Notes under the pieces: model-generated | The model's input: the letters and a program-made list of their open reading frames with translations, nothing else | Database searches by the model: none | Told to the model about the DNA's origin: nothing | Made by a program: the position numbers and the translations under genes | DNA from: Ectobius pallidus | Taxonomy: Eukaryota > Arthropoda > Insecta > Blattodea > Ectobiidae | NCBI GenBank assembly: GCA_964059195.1 | Contig: CAXKWD010000005.1 | Coordinates: 152,239,265 to 152,303,264 of the forward strand | Direction: 5' to 3' | DNA length: 64,000 bases | Part shown: piece after piece, positions 12,996-24,951 of the stretch | Layout of the letters: each line of letters opens with the position of its first letter | Numbering within the stretch: the stretch's first letter is position 1

Positions 12996-14110
12996 CTAGC
13001 TTAAAAGGTCTGGCGTCGCCCGGGTTATGTATTTTGTAATTTAAAATTAACTTGTGAAAACTATTTTCAAACTCAAGGTCCTTATATAGCCTAATATGTA
13101 GGCTATGTAGAACTGGAAATGAGGAAAAACGACTTATCACACTCAAGCTATTCCCTCAGAAAACGCTAGATAAGTTATAGCTTTTTATGGCTCCTAGAGG
13201 ATGTCGATTGTTGCATTCCGTTGCTTCTACACACCATGCCTGGGAGGGGTTGAAATAAGAAAAAACAGAAATTCCGGTTACATAAGATTGTAGGCCTATT
13301 GTCTTTACGGAAAATTTTATTTGTCACTCCCTTGTTACCATACAACCGTTTCGGGGCTGAAGTAAAAAAGAAATTCAGTATCACTTTCATACCTTCCTCT
13401 CCGAAGTCCTGGGACATAATAATATACTGCGCGCATATAGGGCTAAAATTTTCCATTCTATTTTGTCTTCTTATATATGCGAATGGCCTATGATAAATAT
13501 CCCTATTTCTCAACTAATACAAACCCTACAGCTCTGAATAACGTATCAGTGGATAGCATTTTTTTTTTTACCGACTTCTGATTGAACATACTCATTGGCA
13601 CTCAGCTGTCCCTGCAATACGACCTCTTATTCTACATCAAAATGTGAAATGAGGAAATAATATTTTCCATGTCCATGGTAGAGAAATTTCTGTGACTGCA
13701 TCACATTGTGCTTTACTTTCGTGGATTTCATTCTTAATCCATTATTTTCACCAATGTATTACATCAATAGCTACAGAATTTGTTAAAGCTCAGTATTATG
13801 TAGCTCCCAAAGCCCTATGTGAATACTGTAAACAATACACTGCTGTCTACACTGCTGTCATGTGTACTGAATTGCATTTCATTTTTTTCAGTATAATATT
13901 CACAGAAATTATATAAATTTCCAAGGGAAGGAGTGGTTTGTTTGAATTTTAATGTTGACCGCGTTACTTTTCGGGCTGAACTGGGTATGTGTGCAAAATT
14001 TTGTGCAAATTGGTGAAGAAATGTGGATTTGTATAGGGAACATACATAGGCCTACACACATACCCACATACCCACATACATATCCACACACTTTCGTTTT
14101 TATATATTAG
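12996..14110 (+). repeat. 1.1-kb dispersed repeat, copy 1 (uninterrupted)
   Basis: The unit starts AGCTTAAAAGGTCTGGCGTC and ends near CACACACTTTCGTTTTTATA. It aligns with 14705-16440 in the same orientation and with 51480-53035 in reverse. Landmarks shared by all three are a CGACTTATCACACTCAA-like stretch, a TACACACCATGCCTGG block and an ACAACCGTTTCGGGG block. The 3' end wording (GTGTGCAAAATTT, then CACTTTCG and TATAT) is like the 3' termini of RTE-type LINE-related repeats, but I see no RT. Open frames on both strands are not shared between copies. Class uncertain. Confidence 0.7.
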
Positions 14111-14704
14111 ACTCGTACTTAACAGTTGTTCGCCGCGTTCAGCCATTTTTTTTTTATGAATCTGAAATCTAAAAACCTAAACATTGAATAAATTATGGTC
14201 GAAAAAAAAAACAGTCGTATGCAACTGGCCAGTAGTCTAATGTTAATAAAATGCTCGTATCTTAATAAAATGTCATTATAGGCTCATTGCCTAATGTGCT
14301 AACTCGTATCCTTAAAATGTCATTTTATTAAGTTCATTGCATAATGTATGGCCTACTGTTTTGCGATGATAATGAAAATTCTATTTTAGGTTCACGTGCA
14401 TAAGTAAAACTTTTTTCATTCATTGTAATTTTTTTAAGTACTGTAGTTTATAATTTCTGTATTGTTTAATGTTATATGGTAAAAATTACTATGTTTGAAT
14501 AATTGATTAATTTTTCATACTTTCAACTGATTAATTAGCTGCAGAACTTAAAATCCCTAAAACTCGGCAATGGAATTCTCCGAAATAACATACAAGTTAC
14601 ACTAACGCAAGACTATTGCCCAAAGCAATACCTATAATCTTCATCCCCCTTTAGTGATTGGTTTGGTCCTATTTTTATCACGTGTACGCAATATAAAGAA
14701 ACAG
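14111..14704. other. Spacer between the two direct copies of the 1.1-kb repeat
   Basis: AT-rich sequence with a locally duplicated AAAATG/TCATTTTATTAAG word set around 14235-14345. No gene is seen. Confidence 0.5.
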
Positions 14705-14751
14705 CTTAAAACGCCGGCATCGCCCGGGATTTGTATTTTGTAATTCGAAAT

Positions 14752-14890
14752 GACCATTAACGGCCATGGGTGTCGGCATGCTGACCACATGCCCCCCAAT
14801 CTTGCCATCTGCCTATGGTAGATGACGCAGCGGTCGGGTGGTAGGCTAAGTCCCTCCAGGGATGTAGCGCCACGGAGTTCAGTTTAGTTT
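14752..14890 (+). mobile_element. SINE fragment with 11-bp target duplication
   Basis: The segment contains the blocks GGGTGTCGGCATGCTGACC, CCATCTGCCTATGGTAGATG and GGGATGTAGCGCCACGGAG. It is flanked by TAATTCGAAAT at 14741-14751 and 14891-14901, a retrotransposition-style target duplication. It lacks the tRNA-like head seen in the minus-strand copy at 39424-39650, so it is 5'-truncated. Other copies lie at 23876-24068, 35092-35150, 35490-35620 and 63667-63815. Confidence 0.75.
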
Positions 14891-15704
14891 TAATTCGAAA
14901 TTAACCTATGAAGGACCTTCGATTTTGAAACTTAGGCCTAAGTCCTTAAATAGGTATTTAGAATTTGAAATGAGGAAGAACGACTTATCACACTCAAACT
15001 CTTTCCTCAGAAAACGCTTGATATATGTTTTTATGGCTCATAGAGGATGTCGAATTTTGCACCCCGTTGCTTCTACACACCATGCCTGGGAGGGGTTAAA
15101 ATAAGAAGAAACAGAAATTCCGGTAACATAAAATTATATTGTCTTTACGGAATATTTTGTTTCTCACTTTCTTGTTACCATACAACCGTTTCGGGGCTGA
15201 AATCAATATCACTTCATACTTTCCTCCCCAAAATCCTGGGACATAATAATGTACTGCGCGCATATAGGACTAAAAATGTTCTATTCTATTTTGTCTCCTT
15301 TTAGATGCTTAGGATCTATGATAAACATCCCTATTCCTCTACTAATGCAAAGCCTACAACTATGAATAACGTAGGCCTATCAGTGGATATGATCTTTTAC
15401 CGACTTCTTTGGGACCCAAGCAGGCTGACTGAGACTACTGGATTAAGCTGTCCCTGCAATATGACCTCTTATTCTACATCAAGATGAGAAGTGAGAAAAT
15501 TATATCCTCCATGTCCAGCGTAGAGAAAGTTATGTGACTGCATCACTTTGTGCATTATTTTCTTGGATTTCATTATTCATTATTTATTTACACCAATGAA
15601 TTATATCGATAGCTTCTCTAAATTGTCAAAGACCAGTTACTAGCAACTTCCAAAGCCTTATGTGAACACTCCAACAATACTGTTGTCATGATAACTGAAT
15701 TACA

Positions 15705-16161
15705 ACTGAAAACTGAAAAAACAAAAGCAGTTTTATAAGTAACAAGGAAATCCACAACCATGATACTAGAGGAAGCAATAATATTCATATTAATAAATAC
15801 AGAACATTCAAGTACACAAAATCTCCTATGCACACAATCAGCCTTGTCATTAACAAGTTACCAACCGAATTAATTGAAGTAAATGAAGTAAACACATTTA
15901 AAAGAAAGCTGAAACACTACTTGTGCAGTAAGACATATTATACTTTTAATGATTTTTTGTCATGACTTTAGAATTTCTTTAGTTGTTGTATTTTATAATT
16001 ATTGTTTCACTATCATATTTAAGTTACTCTGTTTTTTCTACATATTTTATTTTTATTATCATTCCTTTCTTTGTTCATTGTATTGATTGTCATGTTGATT
16101 TTACAAAGACACTGTGTATTTTAACTATGTCTACCTATACGTTGTATAGCTTATAGACGTA

Positions 16162-16214
<53 letters not shown>

Positions 16215-16225
16215 TTAATAATTAA
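15705..16225 (+). pseudogene. LINE (Jockey/CR1-like) 3' end inserted in repeat copy 2
   Basis: The frame ending at the stop 15963-15965 reads HDTRGSNNIHINK, then LVINKLPTEL, then FKRKLKHYL and YYTFNDFLS. The order H-x-TR, NKLP, FK-x-x-L-x-x-(Y/F)L, YY is the usual C-terminal pattern of Jockey/CR1-like reverse transcriptase proteins. About 250 bp of AT-rich 3' UTR follow, ending in a (TAA)n tail (about 16157-16215). An in-frame stop upstream and the lack of RT motifs show a 5'-truncated dead copy. It resembles the fragment at 44945 but is not identical. Confidence 0.75.
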
Positions 16226-16440
16226 TTCAGTATAATATTCTCAGAAATTATATGAATTTTCAAGGGAAAGAGTGGTTTGTTTAAATGTTAATGTTGACCG
16301 CGTTACTTTCCGGGCTGAACTGGGTATGTGTGCAAAATTTCGTGCAAATTGGTCAAGAAATGTAGATTTGTGTAGGGAACATGCGTATAGGACATATCCA
16401 CACACTTTCGATTTTATATAGGCCTATTAAATTGTACATA

Positions 16441-17503
16441 GTAAAAGTAAAATAGCTTTAAAGTCCTATTGATTTTACTATATAACTGAAGTAAATATTA
16501 AATTGTTCAATTACACAACAAGAAATAAGATTTTACTTTTGAGAAGTGCATTTCGAGTGTTCACTTTTGTAGTTAGTTGTTTGAAATCTGGCTGATAATT
16601 GGTAAGCGCAGTTCGCACGAGTTCACTTAAATGTTCATCAGTTAGTTCAGATCGATATTTAGATTTAATGAACTTCAGCGTTCAGTACAGAGATTCACAC
16701 ACATAAATAGTCCCAAATATCGAGGCTCAGTTTCTCACACAGTTTGCAGAGAAAACATCTCTAACACAATGATTGGCCCCAAAGGTCTTATTCTGGAAAT
16801 GAATCTGAAATTTTAATTTTCTTCCAATTTCTTTTATTTCATTTTTATACAAATAAGAAAAACGACTGTATCCTGAAGGATGCATTACCATTTTAAGGAT
16901 AATAACACCTAAGATTTTCTCGCTAATACTCCTCAGAACTAACTCGATTACTATCTGCTAACGGGAAAAAATTATTTATTTTAAGTTTACGTTACATTTT
17001 AGGGGTATTGTTCCCACTTGTACAGACCTACTGTGGGGAGGTTTCTGGTATAATCCAAATGGGCCTATCGATTAGGCATCAATGAGAAGGGATCGGGTTC
17101 CGTATCGAATTATCACTGCAGTTACAATGCACTTGCATCTGGTCCCCCGGGATTGTTAAGTGGCTCTAGTGCATAACTCAAGAGGGTCTGGTTTGAGACC
17201 CGTCATGTCATATTGATAACCCTCTTCTGTGATCTAGTGTAGCGCAGTTTCCTTCATTATTCAAAAGATTATGTGGTATTAACTAAAAATAGAAGTAGAC
17301 TTGTATGTTTAAGAAATCAAAGTCCGAACAGTGGTGAATATTGCTGTATTTTTTCTTCACAAAAATATTGCAAGTGCAGTATGTTGATCTTAATGTAGCT
17401 GTTATTGAGAAAGCATAACACAATCATAATAACCTTTTCAAAGAATGTATAACAAACCAAAATGTTATGTTCTTTGTGTTTCATCCTTGGAAGATACCTG
17501 ATG

Positions 17504-17561
<58 letters not shown>

Positions 17562-17571
17562 GGCCTACATA
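16441..17571. other. Unassigned sequence ending in a (TG)n-(TA)n microsatellite
   Basis: No gene is recognised. A CGGGATTGTTAAGTGGCTCTA / TGGTTTGAGACCCG stretch at 17080-17215 is vaguely tRNA-SINE-like, but I cannot fold it into one. Long (TG)n and (TA)n runs lie at about 17509-17560. Confidence 0.45.
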
Positions 17572-18438
17572 CAGGGTGTTTCAAAAATTATTTTACAAAC
17601 TTCGGGCATGGGTTCCTTATATATGAACATATGTCCCATAATCCTTGTTTTCTCGTTAGGAACTGTTCAACGCATTGGTAGGCCTACACTCATAACACGT
17701 CTACACACAAAACTCATAACCAGGCTTTAAAACTTAGTGCCCGATCGAATATGTTAACAGCAACCGTACTGTACAGACTTTGCTCGGCGTATGCCCTAGC
17801 TACCATATGCTAATTCACGTGATAGTAAACAAACCGTAATACAGATATATGAAGACCACAAAATAACTTCTCATTATCTAAACTCACATTACAATCATGC
17901 AAAACGATACTTTCTCCTGTTTGTGTATAATAGTCCCTCCCAAATGTTTCAATATATGTTTGCGTTTTAGAACACTTTACTTTCGGCATGCCGAACACGT
18001 ATTATAAATTTAAACACGCACAATGACAAGGTACACTGTTGACCAATTTGAGATGCACCGTACTACGAGAGCATTCACTTCTTAGTACTACTATCAATGA
18101 CTGTCTTATCAGCCTACGCAATCACCCTCCACCCCCTATACTCAGGTTGTTGGTAACCGGAATCAACTGCCTCTGTGGGTTCGGGCACTAAGTTTTAAAG
18201 CCTGCTCATAACAAATGCTCGAAATGTCCTCCTCTTGCTTCTAGACATGCATGCACTCGTCGAATCATGGACTTTCGCACCCTTTCAAATACTTCGGGAT
18301 GGTGTCGAATGGTTTCGCAGGTTCCATGACACGTCGATGAAAAGGATTATGGGACATATGTTCATATGAACTTTTTTCCTTCTTTTGGTGTAAGGAACCC
18401 ATGCCCGAACTTTATAAAAGTATTTTTGAAACACTCTG
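17572..18438. mobile_element. Palindromic MITE with CAGGGTGTTTC ends, interrupted by a hAT MITE
   Basis: The left end CAGGGTGTTTCAAAAATTAT is mirrored at the right end by an ATACTTTT...GAAACACTCTG inverse, with TA dinucleotides outside both ends. The outer ~130 bp are inverted copies of each other (a CATGGGTTCCTTA block, a CATATGTCCCATAATCCTT block). A second element, 17721-18204, sits inside. The TA target suggests Tc1/mariner-type movement. The partial relative at 7966 lacks the nested insertion. Confidence 0.75.
17721..18204. mobile_element. Nested hAT MITE, CAGGCTTTAAAAC ends
   Basis: The terminal inverted repeats CAGGCTTTAAAACTTAGTGC and its complement are perfect over at least the outer 23 bases. 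The host element sequence CTCATAAC is duplicated exactly on both sides (17713-17720 and 18205-18212), giving an 8-bp target duplication. The element is 484 bp with no meaningful frame. A hAT MITE is the best fit. Confidence 0.85.
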
Positions 18439-18639
18439 TATATATACACACACAAACATTCAAGCATACATACATACATACATATATTATTCGTTTTATT
18501 TTTGTGTATTAGGCATATTGTTTTATTAGGCTGTGTGCGGGAATATTTTATTTTTCCTTTGAATTAATTGATTCTGAAAGGGAATTTTGTTTAAGTAATA
18601 AAACATTGATTTGTGGTGGCAAGAATATACTTATACAAT

Positions 18640-18835
18640 AGTTTTATGGCAGTTTTTCACTCATAACTCGGTAACGAAAGCGAAAATAAAAAAAATCGGC
18701 TTCGAGCTGCATTGGGTCACCCTCCAGTCCAACTATGTTTAAAATTTCAGACCTCTGCATGCAGTAGATTTCGCTGGGCATCGCGCACAGACAGACAAAC
18801 AGACAAACACTTCCTCATTATTATAGATTAGTCTG
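18640..18835 (+). repeat. Dispersed repeat with a CAGACAGACAAAC tail
   Basis: A block running from a GGCAGTTTTTCACT stretch through GCATGCAGTAGATTTCGCTG to CAGACAGACAAACAGACAAA matches the reverse strand at 37511-37745. The wording resembles 3' ends of RTE-type non-LTR elements, but no coding remains. Boundaries are approximate. Confidence 0.5.
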
Positions 18836-18854
18836 TTGACAACAAACTGATTTA

Positions 18855-19282
18855 TGCCCGGTTTCTACAAACTTGTGAATTACCTATGGGTAAATTACCC
18901 ATGGACAAATTAGTTCCATTTAACCTACAATGGTATAATGAGCAAGGCTTTGGAGTTGTACAGTTAATTTAATTCAGAAGGCTTTGATTCTCATTGTTAT
19001 TGATCCTATGAAAGGTTAAATTTTATCCAGCCATCCATGAAAGGACAAATTAACCCAAAGATTTACCCTTGGACAGATCTAGCCCGAGTTTGTAGGAACA
19101 TTTTTTCTGTCATTTTCATATTTACCTAGAGGACATTTATCTAGAAACTCGCCACAAGTGTAAGTGATTGCTATCTTTAAATTATTTGTGTTTGTGTGGT
19201 GTTATTCTTGTGTAAATTGTGTAAATTCTGTGCATTAGATAATTTACCCATAGGTAATTCGCGAGTTTATAGAAACCGGCCA
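18855..19282. mobile_element. Non-autonomous DNA element with ~45-bp terminal inverted repeats
   Basis: The left end runs TGCCCGGTTTCTACAAACTT and on through AATTACCTATGGGTAAATTA. The right end is its inverse through AGAAACCGGCCA. Identity over the arms is high with a few substitutions. I found no convincing target duplication, so the superfamily is open (hAT or Harbinger-like). No reading frame of interest is present. Confidence 0.6.
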
Positions 19283-19929
19283 TTGGCATTAATTGCTTCT
19301 GTACTTATTTGCATATTTATAAATACGTTGCAATATAAAATACGTTACGTTTAAATAAGTTACAAAAATGTTTCTCTTTCTCAATAGGTTATTATTTATA
19401 AAATACAGCCTTAATGCCAGTGTGATATTTATAAATGACGTCAGACTTAGTACGAAGTACTGTGGAACATTTACAAGTGATTCCAGCCCTTGATAGCCTC
19501 TTTCTCTTGGACAGGTTCTCCTTCTCTCTCGGACACTATGATCCTGCCGTGGTCATAAACTGTCCTGCCATGGAGCAGAATGCCTTCTTACAGCGGAATA
19601 TCTGACTTTTTCTAGTATATTTACAATAAAATCTTGGTTTAACACTCCGATGAGATTTCAAGATAATTTTCAAAATAAATAGTTGCTTTTTCCCATAAAT
19701 GTTTGTATGGAAATGTTTAGGTAGAATATTAGTGAACTCAGTTGGTATCAACTCCTCAGATCTAGTGGGAAAGTTAAGTGTGAATGTTTTTGTTTGGCAT
19801 CTTGCCATGATTATTCTTTCTTTGGGTCTTCTCTTTTGTGTGATGTCTTGTATTAATTCTTAGTCTTTGACATCCTCTTGAAACTGAATTGAATTTACCT
19901 GTGAAGTTTAATATACTTACATTATAAAG
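19283..19929. other. Unassigned sequence
   Basis: A 90-codon minus-strand frame (19536-19808) begins with ATG but shows no domain or family I recognise. Without support I treat it as chance. No repeat ends are visible. Confidence 0.4.
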
Positions 19930-20400
19930 AATATCATAATATCGTTTTTCCACGACGTAACTAATTAGTGGTACTTAACGAATATTGTTGCCGTGGATCG
20001 TAACTTGACATCCCCGCACGCAATCTGGTTGCTACGAAAACAAAAGAAATCTCCGTGTGGTAAAAATTACAGAAATCACAAGTGCCATAAGTAAAACCAT
20101 CATAATACAAGCCTTTATGGAAGACCGGAACCAAGGCCCCCAGTTTGTGGCGACTTTAACAAGACAAATATTCGGTCCCCATAACAACCAACATATGCGA
20201 ATCACTTTCTGAAATGTAACATCCATCTTCAATGGTATATATACATAATACTTTCAGCTAATATCTCAATTAATATAAATAAATTGATATAAATAATCAT
20301 CGTGCAAAAAATAGCATGCAATACTCGTGCCGTAAGCGCATAACGGATCTCCTCGATCCGTATGCACCGCTTACGGCACTTGTATCACAATATACTATTA
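19930..20400 (-). mobile_element. Dispersed element, minus copy, with a terminal hairpin
   Basis: This segment is the reverse complement of 49135-49600. Shared landmarks are AGAAAGTGATTCGCATATG-type, ATAAAGGCTTGTATTATGA and ACGATCCACGGCAACAA blocks. One end is a strong hairpin at 20325-20390 (arms around GTGCCGTAAGCG and CGCTTACGGCAC). Coding similarity is not apparent and the class is unknown. Copies differ by several small insertions, so they are not recent twins. Confidence 0.65.
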
Positions 20401-20808
20401 GTTGTTATGTTATGCACAGGGAAACCATTAGAGAAAAATTTATTCGTTCAGAAAGTAACATAAAAACTTCTCTTTTTTGAAGTAGGTCTGTTTCACTGAA
20501 TGAGATTAGGTAATTAAAGTTTGACGGAACCAAGACCCCTTTCTAATCTTGGTCTATGTTTCGGATTAATTTTCACATAAAACGCGTACTTTCACAATGG
20601 TGTGTTTTACAATACGTTGTCTGTAACAATCAGGACTCTTTCAATTTCGTCGCTTAAAGCAAAATTATACCATTGGTTCCTTCTAAGGCCATTTTCTTTT
20701 ACTGAAGAATTTTTATCCTTAACTTCGTAGATATTATTCATTTTTAAATATTTTAATTGTTACTCATAGTCCTATTCAATAGTCTTTCTTAGTCTTGGAC
20801 TGTTAGAC

Positions 20809-20859
<51 letters not shown>

Positions 20860-21315
20860 CATCATCATCATTATTTTCATTATCATCATCATCATCACCA
20901 TCACCATTTAGAAGGTTGTCTGCCAAACAGCATATAGGCCTTGAGCTGCTACCCGTATATAAATATTATCAGATAAATATTTAGCGTACAAGCAGTGAAC
21001 GATTGTATTTTGTGATGTGTTTATGGTGGTGTTCCACTTAAATTATAGAAATGTATGTTTTATTGCTTATCTTGAAATACATTTCCTTTATTTAACTTCA
21101 GCAACAAAAGCACAAGCACATTGCGTTCGTTATCTGAAAGTAGATTTCTTTCCTCTGCTTCACAATAATTATTTAATACTTAAATTCGAAGTACTTAGAT
21201 AATCGCGCTTTTAGTTACGCTAAAGGCGTATAATTTGTGTGCCATTGTAAAGAGTAATCAGTTATCAGCGCGAATTCTTTTATTTTTTTATTCTTTAATA
21301 AATTGGTGGGTTTAC
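20401..21315. other. Unassigned sequence with a long (TTA)n(TCA)n microsatellite
   Basis: A TTA repeat changing to TCA occupies about 20811-20908. Short frames have no recognisable content. Confidence 0.5.
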
Positions 21316-21600
21316 TGCTGTGGCTCAAGGGATGCGTTCGCTCCTCTCACACAGCGGGCCCGGTTTCAAATCCTAGTCGGAGCAAGTTTCCTAGGTGGGA
21401 TTTTCCGAGGTTTTTCCACCTGTGAGACGAATTTCGAGTAATTTTGGGCTCTTATGGTGCCCGGATACCATCTGGCTGTTATAATCTTCATCCCATCCGC
21501 GCCTTATTCGGGATGAGTGTTTGTGGGACTGGTTTGTCTCATCTCGGAGGTGGCCCTGGCATTGGGCTGATCCGGGAAGGCCCTTCATTTTTTTGTCTGA
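21316..21600 (+). mobile_element. tRNA-derived SINE (family with GGTTTTTCCACCTG)
   Basis: The head reads GTGGCTCAAGGGATGCGTTC, and then GGTTTCAAATCCTAGTC resembles a tRNA B box, giving a tRNA-derived pol III head of about 75 bp. The body follows with CTAGGTGGGATTTTCCGAGG, a CCCGGATACCATCTGGC block and a GGCATTGGGCTGATC block. The same body occurs on the minus strand at 33478-33845. The 88- and 65-codon frames over it are incidental. Confidence 0.75.
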
Positions 21601-21615
21601 TCAAAAAATATTTGG

Positions 21616-21741
21616 ACTCGAGGAAATGTTGTCAAATGATATGTAAATATTTTCTTGAGCTTATCTTTTGCTATGCTATACTCGAGGAAATGTTGTCAAA
21701 TGATATGTAAATATTTTCTTGAGCTTATCTTTTGCTATGCT
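21616..21741 (+). repeat. Two perfect tandem 64-bp units
   Basis: The unit beginning ACTCGAGGAAATGTTGTC and ending GCTATGCT occurs at 21616-21679 and again at 21680-21741 with no difference I can see, directly after the SINE. It looks like a recent local duplication. Confidence 0.85.
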
Positions 21742-23875
21742 TTGTATAATATTCTCAAAATAAATTTTAAAACATCATCTGGACCCCGGAAGATGAAATA
21801 TTAATTTATTTATTTATATTTCCCTCTGGTGTAGTTAAGGCCTTAAGGCCTTCTCTTCCATTAACCAGAGGTGGATACATTCAAACCTTACCAAATAATC
21901 TAATTAAGAATAAAAAAATTAAAAACAAATTTAAAAAAATACAAATAATAATAATAATAAAAAGAGAAACATGATTATATTATATAGATGTAGATTATGT
22001 TAGTGAGAACTATAATTAAGACTGCATCAAACTATAGCCTAACAATGGAAATTCAACATTGTAAGTAGAACAAATTAGTGAGAAAAATAATAATAATAGG
22101 TAGAAAAAGAAGAAAAGTAAAATAAAAATAAATGAAACTAATACAATAGCAACAATTTTAACATGAAAGTAGTATATAATATAAATGTTAATGGTTGGTG
22201 GTCAAGTGATCAACTAACTTCATCTTGAACGTTCTGCATTTGTATATGCATACAAATATAATCTAAAATTTGTAAAATATGCTCCAGAACTGTTGAAATA
22301 TGCTCCATCATTGAAAATAGTTTTAATATATTACGTGCTCTAGTTAACTCAATTACATTATAAATTGCAAGAGAAATGGCGTAGGGTGTATAAACTTAAT
22401 TGCAAAAATCAGTTCAAAGCATCAATTTTTAAAAATTGACAATTATTTCTTGAAGCACCTTAAAACAAAGGCAATGAATAAGGTAGGCTATAATGTAGCA
22501 GAGAATATTTCAGAAGACCTCATTCATTAATTAAGGAGGTCTAATTAATCATACTGAATTGCAACAGGTTAGAAATGTCATTCGTAGTTGTTGAAGTCGA
22601 AACTCTTTTCCTTGTCTGCTAGCAAAGCCGTGTACCAAGAAAAAGACAGCTCCACAACACAATATTATAATTCTACAGTAACCACTAATGAGTTTCATTT
22701 CCATAGAGGGTTGTAATATTAAAATATATTGCAATTTTCAACCTTAAACCCTCTACAAAGTATATAATGTATAACAACTTTTACAAAGTATAACATATAT
22801 TGTAGAGGGTTTAAGGTTGAAAATGTTAATATATTTTAATTTTACAGAAAGTTCTGTAAATATTTGAATTAACGAAGATATGCATAATATTTAAAATCTG
22901 TCAGAAATATTCCATCAAAGAGGTGACAGATTAAGAAAATATGAATAAATATTTTTATATTAAGAAAATACGATACATTATCACTAAATTAACAAAATAT
23001 GCAAAAATATGCTAAATAAAACAATTCATTTTCTGTTCTTTCTTTTGTGTTTTGCACACATTTTAACAGTAACATGTAATAGAGTGCATTATTAAAAATA
23101 CGATTTCTCATGAACTTCCGAGCACAATTATCATTGTGGTTGATTGGTAGGGTGAATCATACTGGTTAATCCTCAGAAAAGGGCAGCTATCCATCTTTTG
23201 GGGTTTACATCTACTTGAAATCTGCCACAGAGAAAGGGGGAAGGGAAAATCTGCACCACTAAAATATTGGTGCGCTTGCTGCTTTCAGTTATCGGGGAAT
23301 AATTCACTTCAGTTCGCACCAGTTGAGGAGGTCTTGAATCCAACTGTTTATTGTAACCATAAAACAAGATATTTTATTGCACCTGTAGAGAAATGTGAAT
23401 TCACAATTTGGAGCGTTGTTGGTGTAATCCAATTGGTAAAGATTTAAATCTAGCATAACTAGTTGCGTGCTGGACGACAAATTCTTCCCAATTAGTGAGA
23501 TAAATCTAGGAGTTGTGGTTATTCTCTTTGTTACATATCACGCTCTTTGATATCATCTTGAAAGCTGTTCCTGGTCCTGCATGGTTTATAGCTTTCATGC
23601 ATCTTTGCTCTTGTAATCGGCTTGCTCGGACAGTTTAACTGAAATCCGAACCACAGAGGTACTATTATTCCGTAGTTTCGGATATCTGATACTTCCTATC
23701 AATGAGCTTGGCAATTTGGTGCTCTAATGTGGTTCTATTTTTGCTAAAATTAAATTCTAGTATACCACGTAGCTGTAACGTGAATGTTGACAGAATAATC
23801 TGCAACAGACTTGAGGAATCACTATTACAATCGGTTACAAGGAAAATTGTCATATCTGTGTCCCCTCAATTGAAC
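21742..23875. other. AT-rich sequence with LINE-3'-UTR-like block and a hairpin
   Basis: A CCCTCTGGTGTAGTTAAGGC / CTTCTCTTCCATTAACCAGAG stretch at about 21822-21872 resembles 3' UTR sequence of insect non-LTR elements, followed by A-rich and ATA-rich sequence. A long inverted repeat is listed separately at 22721-22837. I recognise no gene. Confidence 0.4.
22721..22837. repeat. Long inverted repeat (hairpin), 37-bp arms
   Basis: The arms 22721-22757 and 22801-22837 are inverse copies with three adjacent mismatches. Both carry the ACCTTAAACCCTCTACA block. The 43-base loop is AT-rich. It could be a very short MITE or snap-back duplication. No coding content. Confidence 0.7.
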
Positions 23876-24068
23876 CCGCGACCCTTTGATCTAGAGGCAG
23901 GCACGCTATCTTTATACCTCCATGGCCGACAACCTATAAAAGCTAAAATCCGTGGCTCTGCATCCCTGAAGGGACTAGGCCTACCATCCGACAGTTGCGT
24001 CATCTACCATAGGCAGATGGCAGGATTGGAGGGCATGTGGTCAGTATGCCATCACCCACGGCCAATCT
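23876..24068 (-). mobile_element. SINE copy, minus strand
   Basis: Read on the minus strand this shows the blocks of the 14752 family: a CCCACGGCC end, CTGACCACATGCCC-like sequence, CCATCTGCCTATGGTAGATG and a GGGATGCAGAGCCACGGA block. A tRNA-like head with a GGGTTCAA B-box-like stretch lies toward 23876. The open frame 23702-24070 runs across it and has no independent support. Confidence 0.6.
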
Positions 24069-24951
24069 AACCTAAAGGAACATAAAAATCGGAACCCTAA
24101 TATTAAGCCCTATTTCGTGCTTTGAGTTGTATCTTTTCCTGAAATATTTTTTTAAGAGGGGACATACAGGTTTACGTACTGAGAAAAATGTGGGATTCAT
24201 TATTTTTTTCTCAGCAATGAATTGTTCTGTAGCCTTCTAATCTGACATGCTCTTTATTGACTACTTCTACGTTTACATACTATTTTCATAATTAATTAAA
24301 CTGTTACGAAATGGCAGCCACGTTTTTTGCACTCAAATGTCATTTCTGTGATAATTTCCACAAATGTCACTATTTCTGAGTGATTCGATTTTCTATACAT
24401 TCGGTAAATATAATATGACCAATAGCATGTACTGTCTTTCGAATATCTACAGTAAAGTACTTTCTAAATAAACCCATTTATATTTTCTTTTACATTAAAA
24501 AGAAATTTAAAAAATAAACTATTAATATTAAATCAAAGGATGTAGAAATGCTGTTTATAAGCTATTAAGAAATAGATAGATAAAAGAATCAATCAGAAAT
24601 ATTGATATTTTTGGAAATTATTAGGGAAACGGCATTTTAGTGCACGAAAAGTAACTGTCATTTTGTAACGATAATTACTAGGGACCGGATTTTTAGGTTT
24701 TTAAAAACACTGTTTTAGGTTTTCCATTAGGTGAAATAGTTTTTTTTAGGTTTTTGTCCAAAATATCGTTTCGGGTAGAATAATTGGTTTAATGAATTTG
24801 AATGTGCTACATAGGATTCAATACATAATACTTGTAAAGTTTAACTTAACAAAATTGAATTAAATTTGAGTAAACTTGCTTTAGGACAATATTAAAGAAT
24901 TGAAGAAAGAAAGCATAAACAATCAAAAGAAGCAGTGAAAATAAGATTGCC

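Larger units (their letters stand above)
14705..16440 (+). repeat. 1.1-kb dispersed repeat, copy 2, split by a SINE and a LINE
   Basis: This is the same unit as 12996-14110, roughly 1.7 kb downstream in direct orientation. It is interrupted by a SINE at 14752-14890 and a LINE 3' end at about 15705-16225. Removing both restores an alignment with copy 1. Copy 1 has neither insertion, so both entered after the copies separated. The right end matches copy 1 through the GTTGACCGCGTTACTTT and GGGCTGAACTGGGTATG blocks. Confidence 0.7.

Noticed and set aside
23702..24070. 122-codon open frame
   Set aside because: It runs through a SINE on the opposite strand and has no domain, so it is a chance frame.
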